Positions 1-9,300 of a stretch of 43,674 nucleotides of DNA are shown here, piece by piece (position 1 is the first letter of the stretch; every line of letters begins with the position of its first letter). The DNA comes from Tissierella sp. (GTDB lineage: Bacteria; Bacillota; Clostridia; Tissierellales; Tissierellaceae): NCBI GenBank assembly GCA_012735585.1, contig JAAYGX010000044.1, positions 1 to 43,674 of the forward strand, in the 5' to 3' direction. A program made the position numbers and the translations under genes. The notes beneath the pieces were generated by a model. The model was not told the DNA's origin, made no database searches, and worked only from the letters and a program-made list of their open reading frames with translations.

Positions 1-143
1 CCTACTGAATCCACAGCGATTTCAACATCCCCTGTAGGTATTAACTTTTCTGTGATTTTTTGAACTATTAAAAGCTTGGTACCTGCTAAACCTGGATCTT
101 TACTTGTAGATACCACACTTCCTACGACCTTTGCTAAATACAA
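1..143 (-). CDS. pduN: EutN/CcmL-type microcompartment vertex protein, partial
   Basis: Pentameric shell protein that caps the vertices of bacterial microcompartments. Only the first 47 codons are in the window; the C-terminus lies beyond the left edge. The reading begins YLAKVVGSVVSTSKDPGL and continues to PTGDVEIAVDSVG, which is the typical EutN/CcmL/PduN N-terminal half. The start is TTG at 143-141. An AGGTGG ribosome site lies inside the end of the preceding gene, about 6 nt before it, so the two genes are translationally close. Its position after pduL, eutJ and the flavoprotein gene fits the usual place of pduN. Identity is clear; only the length is unknown. Confidence 0.9.
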   Translation of the reverse strand, partial: MYLAKVVGSVVSTSKDPGLAGTKLLIVQKITEKLIPTGDVEIAVDSV

Positions 144-145
144 AT

Positions 146-961
146 TTACCACCTACTTACTTTGATTAGATTGATATTCCTTTTATTTGCTTCTTCTTGA
201 GCCAAATCAGTGATAATTGAATCATCCCTTAAGTTCAATACATCATATATAGAATGTTCTAAAATGGTACTCCTAGTTATTACCCTAGACTGAATATCTA
301 TGGATTTATTGTTGCCAAAGGACTCCTTAATCTCTTTTGTTTCTGATATACCAAGGGTTCTTAAAAATACCTTGTTTGTCTTCCTATATAGATTCTCTGA
401 CAGAGTCAAGTCAATTCCGTAGCTTCTCATGGTCTCCATATTCTCTCTTAATTTTACCTTATAGCTTTCTGTAGGAGTAAATCCCATCTCTATTCTTTCT
501 TCATTGTCTGGGCAACATCCATTGATTGCTGCTATTACAGGTCTTCCAGTAGTGATAAATCTAGAGATTAAATTTGTAGCCAAATTATCACTGATACAAT
601 TAGCAATCTTAGAAGCTGTCTTAATAGTTAAAGAAGGAATCAATATAAAGTTGTTTTCAGCTAAAATTTTCTCCACATCGATTTTATTATCATCCACAAC
701 AACTTCATCTATAGATAATAAATCTTTGATTAAATCAATAGTCAAAGCACGCTGGGCACCTTTAGACAGGACAACTTCTAATTTCCAGCCATCTTCTATT
801 AATAATCGTAAAGATTTTATAGATTCTGTAAAACCTATAGAAGCACCTGTAAATATCACGATTGCTTTTTTATTTTTACTTATGAATCTATTCTTTACTT
901 CTTCAGCTATATATTCAATTAAAGTTTCTTCTATTATTTCTTTTATATTATATCTATTCAT
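146..961 (-). CDS. Microcompartment-associated flavoprotein (Dfp/UbiX-like fold)
   Basis: 271 residues. The segment IVIFTGASIGFTESIKSLRL (about residues 35-54) looks like the phosphate-binding start of the flavoprotein/FMN family to which EpiD, CoaC and UbiX belong. Later segments (IPSLTIKTASKIANCISDNL; ITTGRPVIAAINGC) also fit that fold. Such proteins occur in several Firmicutes ethanolamine/propanediol compartment loci, but I know of no proven reaction. The N-terminus (NIKEIIEETLIEYIAEEV) is an amphipathic helix resembling the cargo-targeting peptides of PduD, PduE and PduL in this operon, so it may be encapsulated (inference). It is placed between eutJ and pduN, roughly where pduM sits in enterobacteria, but I see no PduM similarity. 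ATG start with AGGTGAT upstream. Confidence 0.75.
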   Translation of the reverse strand: MNRYNIKEIIEETLIEYIAEEVKNRFISKNKKAIVIFTGASIGFTESIKSLRLLIEDGWKLEVVLSKGAQRALTIDLIKDLLSIDEVVVDDNKIDVEKILAENNFILIPSLTIKTASKIANCISDNLATNLISRFITTGRPVIAAINGCCPDNEERIEMGFTPTESYKVKLRENMETMRSYGIDLTLSENLYRKTNKVFLRTLGISETKEIKESFGNNKSIDIQSRVITRSTILEHSIYDVLNLRDDSIITDLAQEEANKRNINLIKVSRW

Positions 962-965
962 ATGA

Positions 966-1793
966 TCACCTATTAGAAATACAATTCATGGCAATACCTA
1001 AAGGAGTCACCAGAAGTGGATTATATGGTTTATATACCTTTATGCCTAATTCCTTTTCAAAAACCTTCTCAAAATCCATAAAGGTGGTGCTTCCTCCTAC
1101 CAAGTATATTTCACTCACATCATAACCTTTTATATATCCACTTACTATAGACGCCATCTTCTCTACAACTGGTCTTATAATAGAAAACACTTCTTTTTCT
1201 TTAGTTTTATCCTTTTTATATCCCTCTGCTTTTTCTATGGATACTCCATTAAATCCGGATAAAACTAAGGTCATATGATGTCCTCCCGTAGCCTCATCAC
1301 CTGTAAATACAACATTACCATTTTTAATGATACTGATTCCTGTGGTCCCTCCACCGATATCGACGATAGCTCCCTCAGTAATATTTAAAACAGTTGATGC
1401 CGCCGTAGGTTCATCTACAATATTGATAACATCCATATCTGCAGCTTCTATCACATTGGCCATTACTTTCATATTTTCCTTCATTATTCCAGGTGGAATT
1501 GCTGTTGCTGCATAGTTCAATTGAGTAGATAATCTCTCTTCCAATATTAGCTTTAATTCCCTTACTATCTTTGTAGCTCCCATATAATCCACCACTACGC
1601 CATCCTTAACTACAGAGGAAGGATATATCTCACCTGCTATTGGCCTATTATTAGAGTCCACTACGGAAATAGCGATATTGGCAGTTCCTAAATCTACCCC
1701 TATTTTTAGTTCACCTTCAAAAGGGTTATATATTTTTCCTTCAATTAATCTAGTAAATTCTTTTATAGTTTTATTACAATTATTTAAGTTCAA
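966..1793 (-). CDS. eutJ: EutJ-like actin/Hsp70-fold ATPase of the microcompartment operon
   Basis: 275 residues. ATP-binding signatures of the sugar-kinase/Hsp70/actin superfamily are visible: phosphate-1 loop IGVDLGTANIAI (about residue 31 on), phosphate-2 IVDIGGGTTGISI (about 140), and adenosine loop EIYLVGGSTTF (about 230). Length and these motifs match EutJ, the putative chaperone of ethanolamine and some propanediol compartments. Its exact role is not established; reactivation or folding of the signature enzyme is a common proposal. The start is TTG at 1793, with GGGTGAT just upstream. It sits directly after pduL with an 11-nt gap, so it is surely in the pdu transcript. No N-terminal targeting helix as clear as in PduD/PduE was seen. 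Confidence 0.88.
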   Translation of the reverse strand: MNLNNCNKTIKEFTRLIEGKIYNPFEGELKIGVDLGTANIAISVVDSNNRPIAGEIYPSSVVKDGVVVDYMGATKIVRELKLILEERLSTQLNYAATAIPPGIMKENMKVMANVIEAADMDVINIVDEPTAASTVLNITEGAIVDIGGGTTGISIIKNGNVVFTGDEATGGHHMTLVLSGFNGVSIEKAEGYKKDKTKEKEVFSIIRPVVEKMASIVSGYIKGYDVSEIYLVGGSTTFMDFEKVFEKELGIKVYKPYNPLLVTPLGIAMNCISNR

Positions 1794-1804
1794 AATATCA
1801 CCCT

Positions 1805-2443
1805 TTAAACTATTTTTACTTTATCATCATTTTGTAGATTATAAGCATTGGACTCATCCGTATCTACATGCATTTCTAGTTCATATTGATCAGATACTCT
1901 TATCAATACATTACCTAAAATCCCTTTTCTTATTCCTGGTACCTCTATATCTACAATATCCTTATCCTTAAGATTTAATTTTTTAGCTATTTCTGGCGGC
2001 ATATGAATATGCCTTAAGGCCGCAATAACCCCATTAGACTTTCTAATACTTCCCTTTGGACCTATGATCTCAATAGGTGACGAATCTTCTAATTGTCCAG
2101 ACTCCTTAATAGGAGGATTTACACCTAATTTAAAACCATCTGTTAGAGAAATCTCTATCTGAGTTTTATCCCTTAAAGGACCAAGGATTCTGACATTTTT
2201 TATCTCTCCCTTTGGTCCTTTGATGGTTATTTTCTCATTAGATGCATATTGACCTGGTTGTTTCAAATCCCTTAATTTTGTCAATTCAGATCCCTGTCCA
2301 AAGAGAATATTCATATCTTCTCTGTTTAAATGAGCATGTCTATTAGAAACGCCTATTGGAATTAAAATTTCTTTTTCTTTATTTAGTTCTTCTATAACTA
2401 ATTTGGTAATCAATGATATTAATTCTTCATTAGACGTATTCAT
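1805..2443 (-). CDS. pduL: PduL phosphate propanoyltransferase
   Basis: 212 residues. It converts propionyl-CoA and phosphate to propionyl-phosphate and CoA, recycling CoA inside the compartment. Family hallmarks are the VSNRHAHLNREDMNILFG block (about residues 32-49) and ALRHIHMPPEIAKKLNLKD (about 141-159), which hold the histidines that bind the two zinc ions in known PduL structures; EMHVDTDESNAYNL near the C-terminus is also typical. The first 20 residues (ELISLITKLVIEELNKE) form an amphipathic helix like known encapsulation peptides, so this is the compartment form. ATG start with AAGGAGA 5 nt upstream. It lies between pduJ and eutJ. Confidence 0.95.
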   Translation of the reverse strand: MNTSNEELISLITKLVIEELNKEKEILIPIGVSNRHAHLNREDMNILFGQGSELTKLRDLKQPGQYASNEKITIKGPKGEIKNVRILGPLRDKTQIEISLTDGFKLGVNPPIKESGQLEDSSPIEIIGPKGSIRKSNGVIAALRHIHMPPEIAKKLNLKDKDIVDIEVPGIRKGILGNVLIRVSDQYELEMHVDTDESNAYNLQNDDKVKIV

Positions 2444-2459
2444 ATCTTTCTCCTTGTTA

Positions 2460-2744
2460 CTATTCTACTTTACCTATATTCGGTAGTATGTTTTCAACAT
2501 CTGTATGGGGTCTTGGGATGATATGTTTCGATACGAGTTCTCCAACTTTTTCTGCTGCTACTGCACCTGCATCTACAGCTGCTTTGACTGCACCAACATC
2601 TCCTCTTACCATTACAGTTACTAAACCTGAACCTATTTTCTCATAACCGATTAAATTAACATTTGCTGATTTCGTCATTGCATCAGCTGCTTCTATTGCT
2701 CCTACCAATCCTTTTGTTTCAATTAAACCTAAAGCTTCTCCCAT
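2460..2744 (-). CDS. pduJ: Microcompartment hexameric shell protein (BMC-H, PduJ/PduA type)
   Basis: 94 residues, a single BMC domain beginning [20 protein letters not shown] and carrying [20 protein letters not shown]. It is nearly the same as the BMC-H at 9301 but with a slightly longer C-terminal tail ([15 protein letters not shown]). The central KIGSG loop lines the hexamer pore that passes small polar substrates. I chose ATG at 2744 rather than the upstream in-frame ATG at 2762, because AGGAGG lies exactly 8 nt before 2744 and nothing suitable precedes 2762. Named pduJ by position after pduK; it could equally be called a second pduA. Confidence 0.92.
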   Translation of the reverse strand: MGEALGLIETKGLVGAIEAADAMTKSANVNLIGYEKIGSGLVTVMVRGDVGAVKAAVDAGAVAAEKVGELVSKHIIPRPHTDVENILPNIGKVE

Positions 2745-2748
2745 TATA

Positions 2749-3327
2749 TTATCCTCCTGCATTTATTTTTTTATGGTGAATACAAGTGCTAATTAGTTCC
2801 CCTTTGTGCCTTGTACATTTAGGGTCTTTACATATATTACAAGTGTATTTCTTTTCTTTAATATTAAATTGTCCATTTTTTTCATCAACTAATTTTTTTT
2901 TTACATCTTCCAATTCCAATGTTTCATCTTCTTTATTTAAGTTTTCTTCTACATCGAGCTTTACTTTTTCTACTACTTTTATTTCTTCCACTTCTTCTCC
3001 CTTTGTTTCCAAAGATGAGTTTTCTTGCTCTTTTTTCTCTTCATTAAACCCTACTGTTTCATCATTTCTAATTAGGATCTCAATTTCTTTATTAGGTCTT
3101 GCAATGATCTTGCTAAAGGCAATCTTGTCTGTACTAGCTAAAGCAGCATCTACTGCAGCCTTAACAGCTCCAACATTTCCCTCTATCTTGACTACAGTCA
3201 TTCCTGACCCTTTAGTAAATTCATAACCTATTAAATTAACATTTGCAGATTTTACACATATATCTGCTACCTGAATTGCTGTAGAAAGCCCTATGGCTTC
3301 AATTATTCCAAGGCTTAATTGGGACAT
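2749..3327 (-). CDS. pduK: PduK: BMC shell protein with cysteine-rich C-terminal tail
   Basis: 192 residues. Residues 1-90 are one BMC domain ([37 protein letters not shown]). Residues 95-155 are a highly charged, Glu/Lys-rich, probably disordered linker. Residues 160-185 hold four cysteines (C163, C166, C171, C182) in the arrangement [14 protein letters not shown]...C, plus neighbouring His residues. This domain order with a Cys cluster is the PduK architecture, and a metal or Fe-S site is likely (inference). The start is ATG at 3327, 8 nt after AGGAGG; an upstream in-frame GTG at 3336 abuts the ribosome site and is unlikely. The linker is longer than I remember for enterobacterial PduK. Confidence 0.9.
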   Translation of the reverse strand: MSQLSLGIIEAIGLSTAIQVADICVKSANVNLIGYEFTKGSGMTVVKIEGNVGAVKAAVDAALASTDKIAFSKIIARPNKEIEILIRNDETVGFNEEKKEQENSSLETKGEEVEEIKVVEKVKLDVEENLNKEDETLELEDVKKKLVDEKNGQFNIKEKKYTCNICKDPKCTRHKGELISTCIHHKKINAGG

Positions 3328-3341
3328 ATAACGCACCTCCT

Positions 3342-3713
3342 TTACGGAAAATCATTCATATTTTTAAATGGCATTCTTTTGACAAGTCTTGCTGCATTCG
3401 CTCCTAAAGCCCTTAGGAGTTGTTGATTACTTTGTAAATCAACTCTAAATATAGGTGATAACCTGTCTAATTTTTCATAATGAAGGACTACCTCCATACT
3501 ATTGATGCCGAATCCAACTCCTAATTTTGAATCCTTGGCTGCACTATGACTGATATCCAATACATTTTGTTCATTTACAGGGTGGATTTCATAGGGTATG
3601 CCCTCTTCTTCCATCCCATATAGTAAAAAACAAAATTCTTTTTTAGAAACCCTATTTTCTTGGTAATATACCTTTATCGTAGGTTTTTGCTCTACAGCTA
3701 ATGGTCCCTTCAT
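3342..3713 (-). CDS. pduH: Diol dehydratase reactivase small subunit
   Basis: 123 residues. Partner of PduG in the chaperone that releases damaged cobalamin from diol dehydratase so that fresh coenzyme can bind. The fold resembles the dehydratase medium subunit, and shared motifs are visible here: YGMEEEGIPYEIHPV, HSAAKDSKLGVGFGI (compare [15 protein letters not shown] in PduD) and LRALGANAARLVKRMPF at the C-terminus. Its ATG overlaps the pduG stop by 4 nt (ATGA at 3710-3713), pointing to coupled translation and stoichiometric production with PduG. Confidence 0.93.
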   Translation of the reverse strand: MKGPLAVEQKPTIKVYYQENRVSKKEFCFLLYGMEEEGIPYEIHPVNEQNVLDISHSAAKDSKLGVGFGINSMEVVLHYEKLDRLSPIFRVDLQSNQQLLRALGANAARLVKRMPFKNMNDFP

Positions 3714-5533
3714 ATGGAATCACCTTTCTCTGCCATAGATAATACAAGTCCCGTTGCCACTGCATTCCTTGGACCTTCTATCCCTCTTATATTGGCTCTT
3801 CCCGCTACCACATTATAATGAGACAAGGCATCTGTAACCAATTGAGGTATTTCAAAATCTAAAGCAGATCCGCCTACCATAACCACAAATTCTATCTCTC
3901 TTAGATTATTAGTAGGACTGACTTTTTGTAAAGCCCTTATGGCATTGGTAACAAATACCTTCTCCTTTGAGCTACGTCTTACAGCTTTGATCTTCTCTAA
4001 AGAAAGTTTTTCCTCTATTGGAATCAACCCTTCATCTTTGAGTAGTACAACTTTAGCAAAAATCTCTGGCTCTAAAGGTTTCTCAAAAAATTCTACGGAC
4101 CCATCTTCATGCCTTATATGAAATAGGCTTTCTACTTTTGCCAATGGATATCTTTTTATATCTTCAGCTAACTCTGTACTATCTAATCCTAGTTCTGTTT
4201 TTATAATTAATGTCACCATATCTCCTGCACCTGCTAAGTGGATGGATTTTATATCTCCCTCCTTGTTGATTATAGATGCATCTGTGGAGCCAGCACCCAT
4301 ATCTAAGATTGCCAAGGGTTTGTTGCTACCAGGTGTTGTGAGGGCTCCTTTGATAGCCATATCAGCCTCTACCCCGCTTACTTTAACCTCTACTCCTATT
4401 TTAGATGACAACTCGTTGGCGATAATTTCCATTTGAAGTTTATCGGATTTTACCATGGCTGCAATTCCAACAGCATTCTCAAGGGAAAACTCATTAGCAA
4501 GTCCTCCCTTTACTCTTTGAGGTATAAAAGTATTTACTGCAAGCAAATCTTGAATCTTAATAGATTTAGGATGTTGTTCTGTTAAATTAGACATCACTTG
4601 ACGTACCTTTTCTAGCATACCACCGGCATTGGTTCCCGGTTCACCCTTTACATCTTCTATAATATCTACAGAGTTCATTGCCGACATTATTTTTTCGGCA
4701 CCTTCATCTACATTAATCTTTACTTGTCTATTGGAGCTTATAATCTCTATACTGCCTGCTGGGATACGTCTTTCCTTAACATCACCCTTTGGCGTTTTTA
4801 TAACCACTGCAGATCTATTTCCTATTAATGCCCTAGCAATGGGTACCACTTGTTTGGTCTCATCAGAACTAAGGCCAAATACAGTGGCTATGCCATAGGG
4901 ATTTGATAGTACCTCTACAACTCCTCCTACTTCCGCTACTTCTATTGCCGATAACATTCCTATAGGCACCTTATCTATTAATCCTACTTCATCTACTATG
5001 GGAATCTTTTTATTTAGTCTATTATTTATAAGAACGCCATCATCATTTTTTACAATGGCACCTTTGATATTGACTTTGGATTGGTAAAAATTAATAGCTT
5101 TAGCTGCTAGATCAAAGTTAACCTCTGGGGGAATCACAAGGATATAGTCCTTATCAGATTGAACCTTGTCCAAATTCTCTATGGAAACTGTCTCCCCAAC
5201 GCCGATACCTACTCCTCCAGGAGTAGATGGATTATGTCCAATCATAGTGGATTCTGTGATAATGGTTTCAGTTATGGTTTCCATAGCCACATCTCCAATA
5301 ACAGGAGCAGCTTCATTTACTCCAATCCGATCTAAATCATCTATTGTTAGTCCGGCTTTTTTTAAAGCCTCTGTAATAGATTTAAATAAACCATTTATAT
5401 TTTGTTTTGTACCTTTAATCCCAGTTGTAGAAACTATATTGCTAGATAATATTTCTAACTGTCCATTAGAAACTCTCGCCAATGCCACCTCTGTACTTGC
5501 ATTTCCAATATCTACACCAGCAATTATTTCCAT
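3710..5533 (-). CDS. pduG: Diol dehydratase reactivase large subunit (ATPase)
   Basis: 607 residues, the usual length for PduG/DdrA. It has an Hsp70-like ATPase core: N-terminal IAGVDIGNASTEVALARV, second phosphate loop AILDMGAGSTDASII (about residue 405), and a C-terminal FVVMVGGSALDFEIPQL adenosine-binding segment. With PduH it exchanges inactivated cobalamin on PduCDE using ATP. ATG start at 5533 preceded by GGAGGTG. It lies 21 nt after pduE and overlaps pduH by 4 nt, as in other pdu and dha operons. Confidence 0.95.
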   Translation of the reverse strand: MEIIAGVDIGNASTEVALARVSNGQLEILSSNIVSTTGIKGTKQNINGLFKSITEALKKAGLTIDDLDRIGVNEAAPVIGDVAMETITETIITESTMIGHNPSTPGGVGIGVGETVSIENLDKVQSDKDYILVIPPEVNFDLAAKAINFYQSKVNIKGAIVKNDDGVLINNRLNKKIPIVDEVGLIDKVPIGMLSAIEVAEVGGVVEVLSNPYGIATVFGLSSDETKQVVPIARALIGNRSAVVIKTPKGDVKERRIPAGSIEIISSNRQVKINVDEGAEKIMSAMNSVDIIEDVKGEPGTNAGGMLEKVRQVMSNLTEQHPKSIKIQDLLAVNTFIPQRVKGGLANEFSLENAVGIAAMVKSDKLQMEIIANELSSKIGVEVKVSGVEADMAIKGALTTPGSNKPLAILDMGAGSTDASIINKEGDIKSIHLAGAGDMVTLIIKTELGLDSTELAEDIKRYPLAKVESLFHIRHEDGSVEFFEKPLEPEIFAKVVLLKDEGLIPIEEKLSLEKIKAVRRSSKEKVFVTNAIRALQKVSPTNNLREIEFVVMVGGSALDFEIPQLVTDALSHYNVVAGRANIRGIEGPRNAVATGLVLSMAEKGDSI

Positions 5534-5554
5534 ACTACACCTCCACCTAAGGCA

Positions 5555-6070
5555 CTATATATCTTTCCTAAGTCTTCCTCTTGCCTCATATACATCAGCA
5601 GCTTCCCTTACGAAGTTTGCATTTACTGTACAATTATATTTTTCTTCCAATTCTCTTGCAATATCATATAATTCCTCTTTTGTAGATCTATAAGGTCTTA
5701 ATAAATTATAGATTTCTAACAGTCTATCATCGGGTACCGCTATTAATTCCGAAGCTCTTCGTAGATTATTAGCAAAAGCATCCTTATTTACAGACTCAGA
5801 AACCTGGGCCTGCATCTCTAAAGTTTCAGGAGAAATCCTAACATCAGATGAACCGATCTCTCCGCTAATTACTTTATCCAAAGTTATTTCTGAAAGAAGT
5901 TTACCTGTAGGCGTCTTGATCCTTTCTGGCACCTTTTCACCTAATGGATAATTTGTAACATCCATCCTGTCAGTATTACTTACTGTATGTGATTTATCTA
6001 TTTCCTTATTGCCATTCATAGATTTCATTACTTCTTCTATTATTTGTTTTAATAATTGTTCTTGTTCCAT
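5555..6070 (-). CDS. pduE: Diol dehydratase small (gamma) subunit
   Basis: 171 residues. Gamma subunit of the adenosylcobalamin-dependent propanediol/glycerol dehydratase. Recognised by YPLGEKVPERIKTPTGK (about residue 41 on), SDVRISPETLEMQAQVSE, LIAVPDDRLLEIYNLLRPYR and the C-terminal REAADVYEARGRLRKD. The first 16 residues (EQEQLLKQIIEEVMKSM) are an amphipathic helix of the encapsulation-peptide type, echoed in PduD, PduB and PduL. ATG start with a GGGTGG site upstream; 14 nt from pduD. Confidence 0.95.
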   Translation of the reverse strand: MEQEQLLKQIIEEVMKSMNGNKEIDKSHTVSNTDRMDVTNYPLGEKVPERIKTPTGKLLSEITLDKVISGEIGSSDVRISPETLEMQAQVSESVNKDAFANNLRRASELIAVPDDRLLEIYNLLRPYRSTKEELYDIARELEEKYNCTVNANFVREAADVYEARGRLRKDI

Positions 6071-6084
6071 TTTTACACCACCCT

Positions 6085-6744
6085 TTATTTAAACTCTATA
6101 TTCAGTTCTTGAGGTCTTTTATTACCGTCAACATATTGAGTTTCCTTTATATGCAGTAAAGCTGCTATCGCTTGATATTTTGGTCTAGCCATTTGATCAT
6201 TCTTTACAGGAACTGGATTTGGGGATTCACCCTTAGCATATCTTGCAGCATTCCTACCGATATCCCTATATGCTTTTAAATCTAATAATGGCGCTTGAGA
6301 GAATAGTTCCAAATTACTAAGAGGGAATAGATCTTTTTGATGTATTACAGTTGTACCTTTAGACTGAATCCCTATACCTATTCCTGATCCACTTAGTTTA
6401 GCTGAATCATGAGCAACAAAGGCAACATCTGATGTTCTATATACTTTTACTATTCTATAGTTCATCCCTTCCTCTTCAATACCTGCTATAACCTCTCTTA
6501 ATACCTCATAATGAGGAACTCCTACAATGGTCTTTGTTTGATGTACACCAAAAGCTGCCGCCAAACCGATAACTACCTCATTTGGAGCTGAACCTTTTTG
6601 AGCATCGCCTATTTCTTTAATATCCATATTTGATATTTCCTCTGGAATAAATTGATCTCCCTTAACATCCACAGTATTATCAAAATTCATTTCTTGTAAT
6701 ACTTCCGCTATGACACTTTTCAATAATCTTTCATCAATAACCAT
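6085..6744 (-). CDS. pduD: Diol dehydratase medium (beta) subunit
   Basis: 219 residues. Beta subunit, which helps hold the cobalamin between subunits. Family blocks seen: [12 protein letters not shown]-like [40 protein letters not shown] and [20 protein letters not shown]. The N-terminal [20 protein letters not shown] is an amphipathic helix that matches the known PduD targeting peptide pattern, followed by a roughly 30-residue polar linker before the catalytic-domain core. ATG start with AGAGGTGAG upstream; 13 nt after pduC. Confidence 0.96.
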   Translation of the reverse strand: MVIDERLLKSVIAEVLQEMNFDNTVDVKGDQFIPEEISNMDIKEIGDAQKGSAPNEVVIGLAAAFGVHQTKTIVGVPHYEVLREVIAGIEEEGMNYRIVKVYRTSDVAFVAHDSAKLSGSGIGIGIQSKGTTVIHQKDLFPLSNLELFSQAPLLDLKAYRDIGRNAARYAKGESPNPVPVKNDQMARPKYQAIAALLHIKETQYVDGNKRPQELNIEFK

Positions 6745-6757
6745 TTTCTCACCTCTC

Positions 6758-8419
6758 TTAAAAGTCTTCTGGACTTACTGCATTACGGATATTACTAATT
6801 TCAGCCCATCTTTCATCACTTATTTGATATCCGGTTTGAGGCCCTGCATAGTCATTTGGATAATTAACAGCACTAATAACTTTAAAGTCTTTATCCACTA
6901 TTGCTGCTGTATGAAGATAATCACCAGCGATTCTTTCTTTAAGGAGATTAAATACGCTTTCTGCTACATCTTCAAATCCAGCTCTATATAAGGCTTTAAC
7001 CACATCTATTCCAGTAATTCCTCTATTCATCATCTCTTCAGTGGCTTTTAAATCCTCTACTACGTTTCTCTCTGGCATATCCTTACTGCCATGGGCATAT
7101 GTAGCAGCTTCTACTTCTTCATCTGTAATCTCAGGTAATTCTAGCTCTCTAAACAATGCTTGGATTGCTCTTGCAGCTTTGTTTCTAACTTTAACTACCT
7201 CTTCTTCTGTAACGGGTATTAATCCACCGTCTATTTTTAAATCCCTTTGAATTATATTCCAATCATCATAGTCTTCTGCGTCCCAGTTGGAACCAGCAAA
7301 CATATTGTCATAATTTGGCGTAGCACTATATCCTGAACATATAAAGTCAGTTCCTGGTACTAATTGCATTAAAGTTCTTGCAACTCTTCTTAAATCTGAA
7401 TGGGTAAAGGTTTGGTCATTGCTGGATGCACATTCTAAATCTAGCATCATAGCAATTAAATTCTCTGCCAATATGGCTCTAATACCACCTGGAACCCCTG
7501 CTGGAACTCCTACACAACTTACAGAACCATTTTGAGTACCTTGAACTCCTGCTCCTTTTGTTACATATAGACATCTTGCTTCAAGATAAAGCATAGATTT
7601 TCCTTCTGAATATCCCATTTGAACCTCTGATCCCGTTCCAGAAGTAAATCTCATCTTCAGTCCCCTAGATGCATAACAAGATGCTAAGAAGGCTTTAGAC
7701 CAAGGAGTATCGTCTCCATCCATGAAAACAGCCTCTGTACCATAAACGGATACTGTTTCTGCATATGCAGTTAATCCTCTCATTCCCAATTTTAATTCTG
7801 TAGCTTCCTCCACGGCACACTGGGTTAGAACTCCTGGCCTACCAACTTGAGCACCAACTAAAATTCCTAAAGCATTAAATGGTGCATATCTTGCAATACC
7901 AACCGTTGTCTCTTGCTCATCAAAACCCCTTATGGCAGCTTCTGCTGCATCTGCTGCAATTTGTATAGGATTGTCCTTTAGATTGGTAACATGGCATTGA
8001 TTTGTAGGAATCTTTCTAGCCCTCATCTTAGTAACTGACATCATCATTTCCAGTACATTCATCTGACTAACTACTTCTACAATCTTTGCAGGAGTCATTG
8101 ATAAAGTTAAATCTAGAATTTCTTTTCTGCTTACATTGATATCAACTAATTTTCTTGCCAATATTGCAGAGTCCATCTTCATTACTTTCTCTGCATTGTC
8201 TAATTTTATTGCATAATCCGCAATAAAAACATCCAGCATATCAAAGTCTTCTCTTCTTTTACCATCTAGTTCTACTATTTTCCCATTTTCTATTTTAATA
8301 CTAGGCTTTGGATCATTGGGACTGTCCATAGCAATCAAGCCCACTTCTGTCCACTCTTTAACAAAACCATCCTGATTTACAGGTCTTTGTTCTAATACTT
8401 CAAATCTTTTTGATTTCAA
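6758..8419 (-). CDS. pduC: Diol dehydratase large (alpha) subunit
   Basis: 553 residues, family-typical length. Catalytic subunit that makes propionaldehyde from 1,2-propanediol, and 3-hydroxypropionaldehyde from glycerol. Start-to-end similarity to PduC is evident: [107 protein letters not shown]. The active-site His (QCHVTN) and Glu (FDEQET) known from Klebsiella diol dehydratase are present. The start is TTG at 8419 with AAAGGGG about 10 nt upstream. The sequence alone does not decide between propanediol and glycerol preference; the full BMC context favours propanediol. Confidence 0.97.
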   Translation of the reverse strand: MKSKRFEVLEQRPVNQDGFVKEWTEVGLIAMDSPNDPKPSIKIENGKIVELDGKRREDFDMLDVFIADYAIKLDNAEKVMKMDSAILARKLVDINVSRKEILDLTLSMTPAKIVEVVSQMNVLEMMMSVTKMRARKIPTNQCHVTNLKDNPIQIAADAAEAAIRGFDEQETTVGIARYAPFNALGILVGAQVGRPGVLTQCAVEEATELKLGMRGLTAYAETVSVYGTEAVFMDGDDTPWSKAFLASCYASRGLKMRFTSGTGSEVQMGYSEGKSMLYLEARCLYVTKGAGVQGTQNGSVSCVGVPAGVPGGIRAILAENLIAMMLDLECASSNDQTFTHSDLRRVARTLMQLVPGTDFICSGYSATPNYDNMFAGSNWDAEDYDDWNIIQRDLKIDGGLIPVTEEEVVKVRNKAARAIQALFRELELPEITDEEVEAATYAHGSKDMPERNVVEDLKATEEMMNRGITGIDVVKALYRAGFEDVAESVFNLLKERIAGDYLHTAAIVDKDFKVISAVNYPNDYAGPQTGYQISDERWAEISNIRNAVSPEDF

Positions 8420-8454
8420 TACTTTTACGCCCCTTTCTTCATCCTCAAAATATC

Positions 8455-9273
8455 CTATATATAAGGAGTTGTTGAAGATTTAATTTCTTCATTACTTAAG
8501 GTACCAAGTAATTGTTTACCTACATCTCTTGCTGCTGCTATAGCTTGTCTAACAGCTCCTGAGTCCCCTGAAAATGTACAGATTACCTCATTTGAAAAGC
8601 TTGTGCCACCATTACCTGGAGTAGAATATCCAATCGTATCTACAGTTGCTGCCTTAACTGCAGTATCTGCCAATACAACACCTATTGCTGCTGGTGCTCC
8701 AACTGTTATACCAAAAGATTTGCCAATTGGTGCTCCAAAGGCTTTATTCAATGCATAACTAGCTCTAGCACTATATTGAAACTCCAGATGTCCAGCGGAA
8801 GTACCATATACATCTCCAAATGTCCTATTTAATTCACTTAAAGTTACCTCAACTGCTCTTCTGGCATCTGAAACATCTTCGGCACCAAAGATGATCAAGG
8901 ATCCATGACCTGCTCCCCCTGCTGTATCTCTAGGTAGTTCAATCAATAATATTTCTGTATTCGTAGCTTTGATAGCTTCATCAGCTGCAAATATATGTGG
9001 TCCTGCACCTGTTCTTCCACCAACGATACCGATTGATTTATATTTTTTATCGATTTTCATTAATTCATGTAATTGACTGTCAACGTTTGCAATAACCAAA
9101 CCAATAGTATCTCCTATGGCAGTTCCAACAAATTCTGTGACACTACATTTGTTTGTGTTGCATGCTTCTACTTTGGAAATATTTTCTACTGTGATGTTTT
9201 TTGCATCAGATTCCTCTGCGCCCATTTTTTTCATTACTTCATCCATTATTTTATTTAATAAATCATCTTTCAT
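8455..9273 (-). CDS. pduB: Trimeric tandem-BMC shell protein PduB
   Basis: 272 residues. It has two fused BMC domains (about residues 45-150 and 155-260) and belongs to the PduB/EtuB BMC-T class. Typical blocks are EFVGTAIGDTIGLVIANVD, SIGIVGGRTGAGPHIFAADE and YSTPGNGGTSFSNEVICTFS. The N-terminal extension starts with an amphipathic helix (DDLLNKIMDEVMKKMG) like those of the cargo enzymes; in enterobacteria the PduB N-terminus links shell to core, so the same role is likely. ATG start with AAAGGAG upstream. It is the second gene of the pdu operon. Confidence 0.95.
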   Translation of the reverse strand: MKDDLLNKIMDEVMKKMGAEESDAKNITVENISKVEACNTNKCSVTEFVGTAIGDTIGLVIANVDSQLHELMKIDKKYKSIGIVGGRTGAGPHIFAADEAIKATNTEILLIELPRDTAGGAGHGSLIIFGAEDVSDARRAVEVTLSELNRTFGDVYGTSAGHLEFQYSARASYALNKAFGAPIGKSFGITVGAPAAIGVVLADTAVKAATVDTIGYSTPGNGGTSFSNEVICTFSGDSGAVRQAIAAARDVGKQLLGTLSNEEIKSSTTPYI

Positions 9274-9300
9274 GGATATTCTCCTTTCACCATAACTTTA

